From: Mesorhabditis belari
Taxonomy: Eukaryota > Nematoda > Chromadorea > Rhabditida > Rhabditidae
Length of the DNA stretch: 64,000 nt
Assembly: GCA_958450365.1 (NCBI GenBank)
Contig: CAUEEP010000627.1
Coordinates: 62,001 to 126,000, forward strand
Reading direction: 5' to 3'
This document shows positions 33,746 through 45,479 of this stretch, piece by piece. Position 1 is the stretch's first letter; each line of letters starts with the position of its first letter. The notes under the pieces are model-generated. The model was not told where the DNA came from, searched no databases, and saw only the letters and a program-made list of their open reading frames with translations. Made by a program: the position numbers and the translations under genes.

Positions 33746-34258
33746 CGAGTTTTTGCTAAGAGTTTCAAATCTTTAAATACTGGCTGTTAATTGTGTTTAA
33801 TACTGGATGTCATCGATACTGGCTGTCGTTCTGACATGCTAGAGTTGGGTAATGAAACCGGGAAGTGATGTTATTAAAGTGACGCTTTTGGAAATGGGTT
33901 ACAGTAACTGTGATGTTTATAATACTATTAAATACTAACTGTCTTGTAAGTTTTATTGTAAACGCACGCATTCTAACACACTAAATTTGGTTAACACATT
34001 CACAACGATAATGATGATGTTTATTTTTCGTGATTCTTTATAACTAATGACGATTACTGTTGGTGTCAACTCGTCTTTAAGGACTTTAGTTATTTATTTT
34101 GTAGAAAGCTCTTGGCAACTTTGTACTAGTTTTCAAGAGAAGATTCGGGGCTATTGAAGGACTAAAATTGTATAGTTTGTCTTTGAGATTGCACCAAGTT
34201 ATCAGCGAAACAGTTAACGACTAGACTGTACGCTCAAAATCCCATCGTCCATCCTACC
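33746..34258. repeat. Diverged intron sequence of the B-type gene
   Basis: About 500 bases related to 40465-40768, including TTTTATTGTAAACGCACGCA and a short ACTAAATACTGGCTGT-like repeat. No exon of the RD region survives here. Confidence 0.5.
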
Positions 34259-35149
34259 TTTGCCACTGAGCCTTCTTTAAAAGCAGCAGCTGATTCAACA
34301 AACATATTCAAATCATGAAGATCATCGCCGTCGATATTTCCTCGAAGATTAACAATTTGAAAAGTGAACAAAAAAGATCCTTGAATAATCAAAATCACAA
34401 AATAGATAAGGCTGAAATTTTAGGAATTTTCAAGTTCAGAAAATTTGAAAGTTTTATTGTCCAGAATGAAATTTACATAACAATTTGTTAGTTTATGGCT
34501 TTTCTCAAGGTCTACAATAGCTGGATCTCAAGGTCTACAATAGTGACTTTCACAGTTCTTTAAATCGGAGATGAGTAGACTGTTCCAATGTTCACAAAAC
34601 CTGAACATCGGTGATGAGTAGACTAAACCCAGCGATCCACGCCGAGATATTCCTCGTCGTTTTCAAATCGAATGTCCCCTGAGTGTCCAAAAAGAAAATC
34701 ACGTGTGTTCCCTGAAAATGTTTCTTTATTTCAAATTCATTTTTGTTTTTGTTTGCAAGAAAATTTCCTGCCAAGCGCTTTACTGAGTATTTCTTGTGCA
34801 AAAATCTGTCTTATCAGAGCTTTAAAATTGAAGCCGGTGAAAGTTTTCTTCAGCACTTCAACACAAAAACAACTGCCTTTTGGAAACGAGTTGAGAAAGA
34901 GCGCTCGGACAAAGTTCAAAATTCAGTTATTTTAGAATAGATGCTTGCACTATGCACTTGGTAAGGCTGGACACACTTGGTTGGGAATACACAACAGAAC
35001 AAAATCTGGCTTGAAAATGCAAAAAATCGTCAGCGCCGGGATCCGAACCCGCGACCTCTAGCTTTCCGGGGATAGGGTCTTATGCTTACTGTAAGTTAAA
35101 AACGAAGAACTTGGTTGTGCGGACTGTACCAGTGCGGCTTCCACTAGGA

Positions 35150-35290
35150 CTATGTCAGCTTAGTGATAGCCTAGAAACCTAAGGATAGCCTGCAAGTCTA
35201 GGAGAGCCTGGAAGCCTAGGATAGCCTGAAAGTCTGGGAATGGCCTGAAAGTCTAGAATGGGCCTGGAAATCAGGCTCTGCTCTGACTGG
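35150..35290. repeat. Minisatellite-like intron repeat (GATAGCCTGGAAGCCTAG)
   Basis: Short units of about 19-20 bases resembling GATAGCCTGGAAGCCTAG are repeated with variation. The equivalent intron of the other copy (41690-41910) has more units, so copy number changed after the duplication. Confidence 0.8.
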
Positions 35291-35863
35291 GCCAAGTACT
35301 GGGTCAGTACAGGACTAAGTTTGAGTAGCAATTGTTACCGCTCCAGATCAAAGCTAGGGCTTGATCTAGCTTTGATTGGACTAAACCGAACTAGATCAAG
35401 CCACGGGTAAGCCAAGACAGGCTAGGACCAATTCAGGTCAACCAAATTGTAATCAAGGCAACTCACATCTTTCGAGATCATCGGATTGACGAAGATCAGA
35501 ATTCCCCCTGTGTACCGCTCGTAGCCGCTTTGAAAAGCGCCACTGAAGGAATGAGAGGTGAAATATTCGTTCAAAACAAACCTACCGTATTTACTCTATT
35601 AAAAGCCCAGGGGCGTTTATTTTTTCGATACCCCTCAAGGGGGGGGGCGTTTATTAGAGGGGGGGGGCGTTTATTGGGGGGGGCGTTTATTTTTTCGATA
35701 GCCCTCTGCAGGCGTACTTAGACACATAATTGACGTTGATTCAACGATAAAAAAATAGTAGTGCAAATAAAGCATTCGAGATCATAAGTCACTTTCATCG
35801 AATTATTTATTTATTTCAACAACAAAAATTAACAGAAACTAAGAATGTAAGAAAAACAGCATT

Positions 35864-36740
35864 TCAAGCAATTGATATATCAGAATCGTATTCAGCCTCT
35901 TGTCTAGGCTCACGAAAATTTGCTGATTCGATGCTTGGGACTAAAATTTTATCGATTTCCTTATCCAATCGGGCACTCTGAATTGCTTTAAATCCGGAAG
36001 GTATCGGGCCATCTGAGCGGAAGCAGTGAATAAGATGATCTTCTTTTCCATCCTGATCAATTCCTACTCCGCAGATTTTAAATGACTCGGCAATCATTTC
36101 TGAAGATAGTTTTTCCCAAGACGAAGCAATCCATTCCAGATAAACATCCATTGCAGGAGGTTTGGGGTTACCACCACCAGATCCATCAGCTTTCGATTTC
36201 GTCAATTCGGGTGCCGTTGATAGGATCCAATCTTCATATTGATGTCGAATATATTTTTTAAAGGGAGGATTCCAGGAAACATCTGCACATTGAACAAATT
36301 TAGTCGTGCCTCCAGGTACAAAAAAGCAGTCTAGCTTTAGTTTTGTCAAAGATTTCATCGTTGATTCGCTTCGATGGGCCGTGTGTTGATCCCATACTAG
36401 TAAAGAGCGTTTCATTTTGTCAAAGAACCCAATCCCCCGAAAGGTCCTTTCCAAATAATCAGTTGTGATTGAGTTATCGAAGCATTTTTGCTCTTTACCA
36501 CTTCAATAAAGGATCAATCGTTTGCGAAACTTTTCTTCAACTTTCTTATCCATTCTTTTTCGTGGTAACACAACAAACGGTTTCATCTTAAAGCCATCAG
36601 CTCTGGCAGTAAGCATCACCGTAACGTTGAGTTTTTCGTAACCTCTTGTGAGCACTTCAACTTCTTTCGCTCCGATCGAATCAATGCACTTGTTCGATGA
36701 GTGATCGAGCCAGACAGCAGTCTCGTCGGCCGCAAACACA
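35864..36740 (-). pseudogene. Pogo/Tigger-like (DDE_1) transposase, 5' half lost
   Basis: Two frames on the minus strand. 36740-36503 holds ADETAVWLDHSSNKCIDSIG (first catalytic Asp) and VLTRGYEKLNVTVMLTARAD. 36454-35864 holds LLVWDQHTAHRSE (second), VPGGTTKFVQCADVSW (third Asp in the ADVSW motif) and GGGNPKPPAMDVYLEWI, ending YDSDISIA. A break lies between them near 36480. The N-terminal DNA-binding region is missing beyond the nested MITE at 36755. Confidence 0.88.
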
Positions 36741-36754
36741 TTATTTCAACAATT

Positions 36755-36983
36755 TATACTTTTGAAGTACGGCCCCCAAGTGTCCCCAAAAAGTTTCCCC
36801 AAACTGTCCCCAAAGAGAAAATCTAATATGGAGAGTTTAAACAATTTCGTCTGTAACAGAATTTTAAAAAAGCTCTAGAGAAAAAAAGAAAACGAAGCAT
36901 TTCAGTATCAAAAAGAGTTCCCATATGGGGACACTTTGGGGAAACTTTTTGGGGACACTTGGGGGCGGTACTTCAAAAGTATA
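36755..36983. mobile_element. Nested palindromic MITE inside the pogo-like transposase
   Basis: Inverted arms TATACTTTTGAAGTACGGCC and TATACTTTTGAAGTACCGCC continue through CCCAAGTGTCCCC repeats for about 50 bases. It interrupts the transposase just upstream of FAADETAVW, so it inserted after the pogo-like element arrived. Confidence 0.88.
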
Positions 36984-37859
36984 CGGCAAATCAACAAAAC
37001 GTAAAAATGATTGCTTAGAAAGTTTAAAAGAGAAACCAAAAAATTATCAAAAAAAAGTCGCTATTCCTATGTAGTTTGTAACTTTTCGTACTTGGGGGGG
37101 GGCGTTTATTGGAGGGGGGCGTTTATTGGAGGGGGGGCGTTTATTTTTTCGATACCCCTCTAGGGGGGGGCGTTTATTAGAGGGGGGCTTTTATTAGAGG
37201 GGGGCTTTTATTAGAGTAAATACGGTAATTTTGTTTCCTTTCATTCCACCAGTCAAAAATGACATCAAGAAACTCTTGCCCATCCTTGATGGACCCATTA
37301 CAGTCACGAGGCTGATCTGTAAGCTTTTCATCGTTAATAAATCTTTTAAAATAGTGAGAAGAAAGAAATTCTTGGTGTTGCTGTACTGCTTTATGCATCT
37401 AGTGTAAAAATTTCTCTTATATAAGAAAATTAATTAGAAAAAAAGTTAATTAGTTAATTCAACTCCAACCTTTTTGCCATGATAAACTTGATTCGCGAAA
37501 GTTTCTCTTGCAATCTGCTCATCAAAGCGAATCTCGTCTTCCTCAAAAGTCACCAACGGGTGAAGCACGTTTTCTTCGCTCTGAAACGAAAGTCAGAATG
37601 CTAAGATACGATCAGAATATAGTAATCTGATTCAAATGCATATTCAATTCTTGAACTCACACAGTTTACCGGTAAAAAAAAACCCCAAATCAAAGTTTTT
37701 GAGAGCCGTTTTTGAAGTTATTTAATGAATATAATTAGGTTTAAGATGAAAAAAAGATAAAACAAATGAAACACTTCATAGAAATCGGTTTTTTCGTCTT
37801 TAAATTTGACTAAAATGCGACTTCCTGACAAAATAACTTTAGGAAGTCGAAATCTCAAA

Positions 37860-40800
37860 CCTCTAAAGTGCTTTGAATCACTTCTTTTATTGTGTTAAAA
37901 TGTGCGCTTTCGATGGCATTTTTCATGCACTCGATTTTGAAAGATTCAATCATTTTTTTAATGTGAACTTTGATCTGATCTTCTTCTGGAACATTGCCAA
38001 AGTTGGTCTGAAATATTGAAAGAATTGAAAAGTTTAGAGCTAAACAAGCTGACAAACCGTGAGCAAGTAAACTCGGAGCTCATTGTTCAGCTCATTGAGT
38101 CGAGTTTCAATGAATTGCGATTTAAGAGTGATAATTTTTGTTTTCAGCGTTTTATTCAAAATTCAATATTTCAATATTCAAAAATTATCACTCTTAAGGT
38201 TTGAGATTTCGACTTCCTAAAGGAAATGATAACAAATTCTTTAGTGAAATTGAACAATTACCTTTATTGAATGAATGGTCGTTGAGGGCATTGTAAAGCT
38301 ACCGTATTTCTCAAGAATTGCATCCCTTTCCCAGTGTAAAGCCTCGTTTAGAGTTGAAATCTGTTTGAAAAGTTTGTAAATGTTGATTGAAAATGATTTT
38401 TATCTTAGTATAAGTATTTTAGTATCAATTTTTAAACCTACCTTGTGAATTTTCGTTCTAAATTCTTGGGCAAACTTCTCAGCCGCTTTCTCTTCGTCCT
38501 TCTCCTTTTTCATTTGAGCCAACTTGTTTTTCCTCTCCAGAATCATTTCCTATTGTAAAAAAAACTGTTTTTATTATCTCTTGGTACTATCAAAATACTT
38601 TCACATAGTTTTCTCGCCAACCAAAACAAAATAAATGTAAGTTCCCTTTTTTTCTAATTGGGTAAAGATCCGAAAAATAGTATAAATGACTATACCGGAA
38701 ACTGAATTTAACAGGTAAGCTTAAGTAAACTAAACTATTTCAAGACGTTCAGTTACCCAGTTCAGTCACAAAATGAACAAAGCAATGTTTCGTCTGAAAT
38801 ACTTTTTTCCCTTGCCTCAATCTTTGGATCCAACAAAGCGTGAGCTTCAGCAATGAGATTTTCCTTTTTCAGCAACAGGGTTTCCAATTTTCGATGAACT
38901 TCAGCTTTCCCTAAAGCTTCAGCCATTGACAAAGTTTCCGAAGTCGAAGTCTGAAATATTTTTGTAGAGTAAAGTTTTTCGGCTTTGTTTTGAAAGTTTC
39001 CGGGTATTTTGAAGATTTCGTCGTTTGAGTCGTCACACTTGAAGGGTTATAACTTTATCCAGAGATAATATTATTCAACTAGCTTTTCAACTAATAATAT
39101 GATTCAACTAATTCAACTAATATAGTTTTATAGATGAGATTTCAGAGTTTCGAATGATAAGAAATAAATTTTGATTGGATTTTTCATTCCCATGAAAACC
39201 AGGCGGCAAGGCACCCAAGTTGGATCGGCCTCGATTGATTAGAGTTGGCTTTGATTTCTCTGTACTGGATTATCCAAGTAGACTGTATTTGGTATCATTT
39301 GAAAGTCTGAAATACCTTCTTTATAATCATATTAAAAGTTAGCAATAGTAAGCTCCAGCTCCAGTTCTAGATTCAAACCAGCTCCAGATCCAGCTCCAGA
39401 TTTAGGATCAGGTCTAGGTCTAAGTCCAGCTGTAGCTCCAGCTCCTGTTCCAGGCTCAAAACAGATCTAGAACAAGTTCCAGGTTAAAGAATAAGTTTAC
39501 GTTCAAGTCCAGTTCCAGGTCTGGGCAAAGTTATAGGCCTTCAAAGTGTAACGATTCATTCAAAATACCCGGAAAGCATTTTTTCAAAGCAGAAAGGAAA
39601 GCAAGAGTCATTTTTCTTTTGCCAAGATACCTTGATTGCTTTCGCAAAGACATCAAATGCTTTGTTCACTGTTTGGATTACGGTGGCTTCTTGAATCACC
39701 TAAACCTTGCAATTACTCACGAAAGTTAGTCTGAAAGACCTGAACAGTTGGCCTCAACTCCGGAGCTTCGTCTTGGAGATAAGCCGTGATTTTCTAAATT
39801 TTTCTTTACAAAATCTCTTCTCAATTAAACTTTGGCTAGTTCGATTGGAGCTTGTAGTTGAGCTTTGCTCTCAAGCTGACACTTTTCATAGATCAATTGT
39901 TGAACTCGTTTAAGGCACTGGATCAGTGTTTGATCTAAAAACAGTTCTGCTTTGTTCTGCTATTTACTAAAGAATGCTTTTTACTACAGTACCCTCTTCT
40001 CGTAACTCAATCATTCGATCAGCTCGTCGAATCCGATCCGAAACTGGCGCCACGCAAACGCAATCGATTCCATTTATAAAGCGCTTTTTCAACGACCCAG
40101 CGATTTCTTTCATTTCTTTCGACTTCTCATTTTGATTCTAGAACTTTATCGTTTAAAAATATGAAACTGAAATCCCAATACCCATAATTTCTCGAAAAAA
40201 TCGCTCTCTTTCCAATCAGCCGCATCGCGAATCACGAAAATTAGACTCTAAATAGAATGTAGAGCATTTGATACACGCCCCTCCTTTCCCCATCAACAAT
40301 CTAACTTTGAGCTCAAATTTCTTGGTGTTTCGCTGTTCAATATATATAATTTTTGTACCAATCGACAGAGAAAGACTTGGCGCATCCAATGATACCAATA
40401 ATTTACAAATTGAAAAGCCTAACACCAAGATATTTGCGCTCAAAGTTAGATTGTCAAAGTCAATGTACGGTATAATACTATTAAATACTAGCTCTCCTAT
40501 AAATTTTATTGTAAACGCACCCGTTCTGACACAAACTTGGTTAACATATTCACGACGATACAACTAATGACAGTTTTTTTTGCTGACAACCCGTCTTTAA
40601 GGCTTTTGTTATTTATTTCATTGAAATTTTGCAGCAATTTTATGCTAGTTTTCAACAGGAGATTCAGGGCTATCGAATCACTACAATAGATTAGTTTATC
40701 TTTGAATTTACCTAATTTTTTTTAGTATAACCGTTAACGATTGTACACTCAAATATCAACGATCCTACCTTTGCCACTGAGCCTTCTTTAAAAGCAGCAG

Positions 40801-42706
40801 CTGATTCAACAAACAGATTCAAATCATGAAGATCATCGCCGCCAATATTTCCTCGAAGATTAACAATCTGAAAAAGTGGACAAAAAGATCCTTGAATAAT
40901 GAAAATCACAAAATAGATAGGGCTGAAATTTCAGGAATTTTCAAGCTTAGAAAATTCGAAATTTTCATTGTCGAGAATGAAATTTACATAACAATTTGTT
41001 TGTTTAAGGCTTTTCCCAAGGTCTACAATAGTGACTTTCACAGTTCTTCAATCGGAGATTACTCATCTGTTCCGATGTCAACAAAACCTGAACATCGGAG
41101 ATGAGTAGACTAAACCCAGCGATCCACGCCGAGATATTTCTCGCCGTTTTCAAATCGAATGTCCCCTGAGTGTCCAGAAAGAAAATCACGTGTGTTCCCT
41201 GAAAATGTTTCTTTATTTCAAATTCATTTTTGTTTTTGTTTGCAAGAAAATTTCCTGCCAAGCGCTTTACTGAGTATTTCTTGTGCACAAATCTGTCTTA
41301 TCAGAGCTGTAAAATTGAAGCCGGGGAAAATTTCCTTCAGCAATTCAACACAAAAACAACTGCCTTTTGGGAGCCAGTTGTGAAAGAGCACTTGGACAAA
41401 GTTCGAAATCCTATTCTTTTAGAATTTCAGAATAGTTGCTTGCACCATGCACTTGGTAAGGTTGGACACACTCGGTTGGGAATACACAAGAGAACAAAAT
41501 TTGGGTTGGAAATGCAAACAATCGTCTCCGCCGGGATCCGAACCCGCGACCTGTAGCTTTTCGGGCGAACGCTCTACCAATGAGTTATATAGACACTTAT
41601 TCCATTGCCGCCAGGATAGAGTCTTATGCTTAATGTAATTTAAAAAAGAAGAACTGGATTGTGCGGACTGTACCAGAGATGCTTCAACCTGATCACTAGG
41701 ACTAGGTCAGCTTAGGGATAGCCTAGAAACCTAAGGATAGCCTGGAAGCCTAAGATAGCCTGAAAGTCTGGGAATAGCCTGAAAGTCTAGAATAAGCCTG
41801 GAAGCCTACGGATGGCCTAGAAACCTAAGGATTGCCTGGAAGCCAGAGGACAGCCTGAAAGTCTAGGAATAGCCTGATAGTCTAGAATAAGCCTGGAAAT
41901 CAGGCTCTGCTCTGACTGGGCCAGTACAGGACTAAGTTTGAGTAACAATTGTTACCGCTCCAGAGCAAAACTAGGGCTTGATCTAGCTTTGATTGGACTA
42001 GACCGAACTAGTTCAAGCCAGGGGTAAGCCAAGACAGGATTGGACCAATTCAGGTCAAACAAATTGTAATCAAGGCAACTCACATCTTTCGAGATCATCG
42101 GATTGACGAAGATCAGAATTCCCTCTGTGTACCGCTCGTAGCCGCTTTGAAAAGCACCACTGAAGGAATGAGAGGTGAAATATTTGTTCAAAACAAACCT
42201 AATTTTGTTTTCTTTCATTCCACCAGCCAAAAATGACATCAAGAAACTCTTGCCCATCCTTGATGGGCCCATTACAGTCACAAGACTGATCTGTAAGCTT
42301 TTCATCGTTAGTAAATCTTTTAAAATAGTGAAAAGAGAGAAATTCTTGGTGTTGTTGTGCTGCTTTATGCTTCTAGTGTAAAAATTTCTCTTATATAAGA
42401 AAGTTAATTAGAAAAAAAGTTAGTTAGTTAATTCAACTCCAACCTTTTTTCCATGATAAACTTGATTCGCGAATGTTTCTCTTGCAATCTGCTCATCAAA
42501 GTGAATCTCGTCTTCCTCAAAAGTCACCAAAGGAAGAAGCACGTTTTCTTCGCTCTGAAACGAAAGTCAGAATGCTAAGATACGAATATAGTTGTATGAT
42601 TCAAATTCATATTCTTGTTCAATTTCAGTTCAACTCTTGAACTCACACAGTTTACCGGCCGATACCCCTTGTGATCTTGTAAACGATCTGGTACCTCATA
42701 GGACAT
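37860..42706 (-). CDS. B-type GBP-like GTPase, all GTPase motifs present
   Basis: Minus-strand exons: 42706-42656 (MSYEVPDRLQDHKGYRP), 42554-42444, 42290-42084 (P-loop VMGPSRMGKSFL), 41198-41088 (FFLDTQGTFD), 40867-40769 (NLRGNIGGDDLHDLN), 40247-40182 (IFVIRDAADW, the RD motif), 40137-39993 (CVCVAPVSDRIRRADRM), about 39934-39832, about 39795-39738 (KITAYLQDEAPELRP), about 39700-39632, about 38952-38816, about 38550-38440, about 38360-38262, about 38150-38058 and about 38008-37862. Phases join through the GTPase part. Exon 38952-38816 appears to use a GC donor. The ATG follows a TTTCAG directly, which fits spliced-leader trans-splicing. Coding homology stops at 37862, where the tandem copy begins, so the 3' end is missing or replaced: no CaaX or stop was identified. 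Likely GTP-binding and self-assembling, as in the GBP/atlastin family. Confidence 0.8.
40300..40460. repeat. Inverted repeat in a GTPase intron
   Basis: CAATCTAACTTTGAGCTCAA at 40302 and its inverted partner ending at 40459 form arms of about 38 bases around an 80-base loop. It lies between exons 40769 and 40247 of the B-type gene and explains the overlapping frames on both strands. Confidence 0.75.
41530..41605 (-). tRNA. tRNA-like sequence, probable pseudogene (GAA-type loop)
   Basis: On the minus strand a T-arm (GGTCGCGGGTTCGGATCCCG), a D-arm-like CTCATTGGTAGAGCG and an anticodon-loop-like CCGAAAA appear in the right order, suggesting a phenylalanine-type tRNA. The acceptor and anticodon stems contain mismatches. 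The duplicate at 35030-35065 has lost the central part. Either a tRNA pseudogene or a tRNA-derived repeat. Confidence 0.5.
41690..41910. repeat. Minisatellite-like intron repeat
   Basis: About ten variable units of the form GATAGCCTGGAAGCCTAAG / GAATAGCCTGAAAGTCTA between the P-loop and DTQG exons of the B-type gene, counterpart of 35150-35290. Confidence 0.8.
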
Positions 42707-43401
42707 CTGAAATTTGAAATAAACAAAACAAAGGTCTTCACAGGATTACCGTACTTGCCTACCATTTACCTAAAGCTTAAAAGACGCATATTTTAGACAA
42801 ACTACCGTAATCAAACCGCAAATCAAATCAAATCAATTTTTTCGAAAAGAGAAGAAAATTTGCAAATAAATCCAATCTCATTTTCAAAATCTCCTTTTTA
42901 ATCTCTTTTTAGAATCCAAATTAATATTTCTAATGCTGTTTGTAATAAAAAATGAACAAAATTTGAGCTTCAAAAAATTTTTTAAGCTTTCGCAATCGTC
43001 TTTCTTTCCAAAATCACTCATTTTCTTGCAACACAAAATTTTCGATTAAAATTTTTTTGATAACGACTTTGACATAGCATTTAAATTTTCAAATAGCTTT
43101 ATTTATTTAAAAAGTTCTCAAATTTAATCAGAATTTAGTAAAAAGCTTTGTAAAATTTGTATAACTTTAAAGTTTTATTAACCATTTCTCTTCGACTTTT
43201 GTTGCACCATCAAAATCCGATATTTTCTTCTTTTTTTTCTGAAAAGCGATTAATCTTTGGTATTGTTTGAGTGAAGAAATTCTTTTATTTAAAGAAAAAT
43301 AGTTTTGCATTTGATTTTATTTCATTTTTAAACAGGATAATGGTTATTTAAGTAAACTTTGTGCTTTGAAAAACATGTAAACGAATCTAGAATTGAAGAG
43401 A
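42707..43401. promoter_or_regulatory. Divergent intergenic region
   Basis: About 700 AT-rich bases separate the minus-strand B-type start (42706) from the plus-strand A-type ATG (43402), so both promoters must lie here. No specific site is recognisable; runs of T/A are frequent. Confidence 0.4.
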
Positions 43402-43589
43402 ATGTCCGATAATCGCTTCAGCAGCTCTGAAAATGACTGGAAGTCGAAATTGACGGTAAATATTGTTGCTTTTCCTTTCCTAGTTTTTCCTCGGTCAGAA
43501 AGTTAAAATTTCTTTTAGGATGCTGAGCTTCAAGCTCGAGAAGTTGAGGAGCTCTACCAAACGTTCCAGGAAAAGATGAAGGTTAGAAG

Positions 43590-43742
43590 CAACGATGTCC
43601 GGATCCGGATCTCTAAGCCAGCATACGAAGAACAAAAAGATGACCACGCGACAGTACTATGAACTGTCTATTGGAGCGTCGCGTAGTCATGGTTTCTCGT
43701 TTTTGCATGTTTGTGTAGAGATCCGGATTTGAACATCCCTGG
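43590..43742. mobile_element. Small fold-back element in intron 2 of the GTPase-less gene
   Basis: GATGTCCGGATCCGGATCTC and an inverted partner ending near AGAGATCCGGATTTGAACAT form arms of about 60 bases. The centre contains GGAGCGTCGCGTAGTC, also present near the ends of the 855-1247 element. Confidence 0.65.
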
Positions 43743-45204
43743 TTAAAAGTGCTCAATGCCAAAAATCCAGTCTCTGAAACAAGTTTTCCAACTCAATAGC
43801 TTAGAAATCACATTTTCATCTAAATTTCCTACTTTTCAGTTCCTTGAAAACTACGTTGATGCCACTGACGAGATGCGTGAGAATTGCCGAAAAGTGGCAC
43901 AAGAGGTGGGTTGAAATCAAGATCGGGAGCAGGATTTGGTCTGTTTTTTGGTACAGATCAGGTACAGATCAATACAGGCTAGATTGATAGGCTCAATCCA
44001 GGCTCAATCTTGGCTGAATTGTTCTGATCTGACCCACAAAAGTCCCTGACAAAGTACCCCCAGCTCGCCAAGGAAAGTTATAGAACTAAACTGGCCAAAA
44101 TCCTGCAAAAACTAGCTGCTCATACTCAGCAAGTTTTCAACATCTTGCTTAAAAGGCTTTTCTTGCGTGAGAGCAACGTCAACTGATGGCCTAGCGGATA
44201 AGGTGTTTGTTTACATTTGTTTACATCTGATCATTACATTAATCAGCTTGAGAAATAAAGCAAAAAATTGGTTAGATAATTGTCATTAAAAATACAGTAA
44301 ACTGGCAAAAAACTCAGATCATTTTCAACCTTTAGTCTCTCTTTTCTGAGATCGGTCGACTCTCCGATCCAGATCGAGCCATGGAGAGGATTCGCGGGCT
44401 TTTAGAGAACCAGGTCTTATCTTTATAACAAATACAATACTGTAATAATGTTATTACATTTACTAAATAAAAGTGCACCAGAAAGAGTGTCTTTCAATTT
44501 TGAGCACAAAGTACAGCAGATTGCTTTCTAGTCTGGCACTCGTCGAGCTCCGGAGCTTCTTCGTCTGATAGATGGAGTTTTTGACGCATTTGAGAACGTC
44601 GAGTGTTACATGGTACCCCGTCCATCCGAGCACGTTCTCCGAGCGAGTGGAGAGATTCGAGCGGGCGGTCAGCTTTGTCGAGTCTTTAACGAGTTGAATC
44701 ACTTTTAGAAGCTAGTTCCAGTTGAATCAAGTCCAACTGAATCTTTTCAGATTGCGGATCCGATTTCTTGATGGGCCTTTGTGGAGCCGCTAATCACGTT
44801 CTCAACAATCTCGTAGCGAAAAAGGTGATGGGAACGGAGTTGACTGGGAGTACGCTGAAGCAATATGTTGAGGTTTGCATTGAATGATTGTTTAATAGAG
44901 AAACTAGTCGTGGGTAGAGTGAGCTGATCGTAGAATAGTTTGATTGGCCTCATGAAATACCGTAAATACTGTAATTGGACCCCACCCCCTCTAATAGTAC
45001 CCCCCCTCTAATAGTACCCCACCCTAGAGGGGGAGGGAAAAAATAATACCCCACCCCTCTAATAGTACCCCACCCCTCTAATAGTACCCCACCCCCACCT
45101 AACGCGTAATTACAAACAACGCTTTTAAAGCGGAAAATTTTCATGTATTTTCAGAAATCGTTTGTATTTTTAATTTTATCCCATAAATTTGTTGTTTTTA
45201 AATT

Positions 45205-45392
45205 TGGGCTGGCTACTTTGCGCCAAATTTTTTGCACAGCTTGCCATAACTTTCTTCTAAGTGGGCCAAGCTTTATGATTGTAGATCTCAACAAGTGCAA
45301 TAAAGTAACACCAAAATCATAAAGATTGGCCCACTTAGCAGAAAGCTATGGCGAGTTGCGCAAAGAATTTGGCGCAGAGTAACCACCCCCGC
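45205..45392. mobile_element. Fold-back MITE nested in the pogo-like element
   Basis: Arms of about 75 bases, from GGCTACTTTGCGCCAAATT on the left to its inverted copy at AATTTGGCGCAGAGTAACC, surround a short loop near 45300. It lies between the left array and the transposase start. Confidence 0.75.
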
Positions 45393-45479
45393 CTTTTATT
45401 ACTTTATTAATTTTATTTTTTCAGATATGAATCTCGATGGAAGATCGCTCGATGGATTTGAGGAATATCGGGCTCGTTG

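Larger units (their letters stand above)
35585..37225 (-). mobile_element. Pogo-like element with iterated GGGGGGCGTTTATTAGAG ends
   Basis: Ends read CCGTATTTACTCTATTAAAA and, inverted, CCGTATTTACTCTAATAAAA. Just inside both ends are several copies of an 18-base unit, CTCTAATAAACGCCCCCC in one orientation. TA at 35583-35584 and 37226-37227 is the target duplication; the undisturbed copy at about 42196 has a single TA in AAACCTAATTTTG. The 1641-base element carries a broken transposase and a nested MITE. Confidence 0.93.
33592..37665 (-). pseudogene. B-type GBP gene copy broken by a pogo-like insertion
   Basis: Tandem, shortened copy of the gene at 42706-37860. Exons seen on the minus strand: about 37590-37480 (SEENVLHPLVTFEEDEIRFD), the P-loop exon 37317-37228 (VTVMGPSRMGKSFLMSFLTG) cut after the lysine-rich KGNK and resumed at 35582-35496 past a transposon, 34711-34601 (GTHVIFFLDTQGTFD), about 34357-34259, and a tail exon about 33745-33592 (HHQPGSRS-like region, ending KEMQDFHH). 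The first exon is replaced by T-rich sequence. The acceptor before the fifth exon has CAA where the intact copy has CAG. The RD exon and the helical region are missing. Non-functional. Confidence 0.83.

Noticed and set aside
44064..44166. Extra exon (LAKESYRTKLAKILQKLAAH) in the GTPase-less copy
   Set aside because: It has acceptor and donor, but its phase does not join the next exon and the intact paralogue has no counterpart, so it was not included in the gene model.
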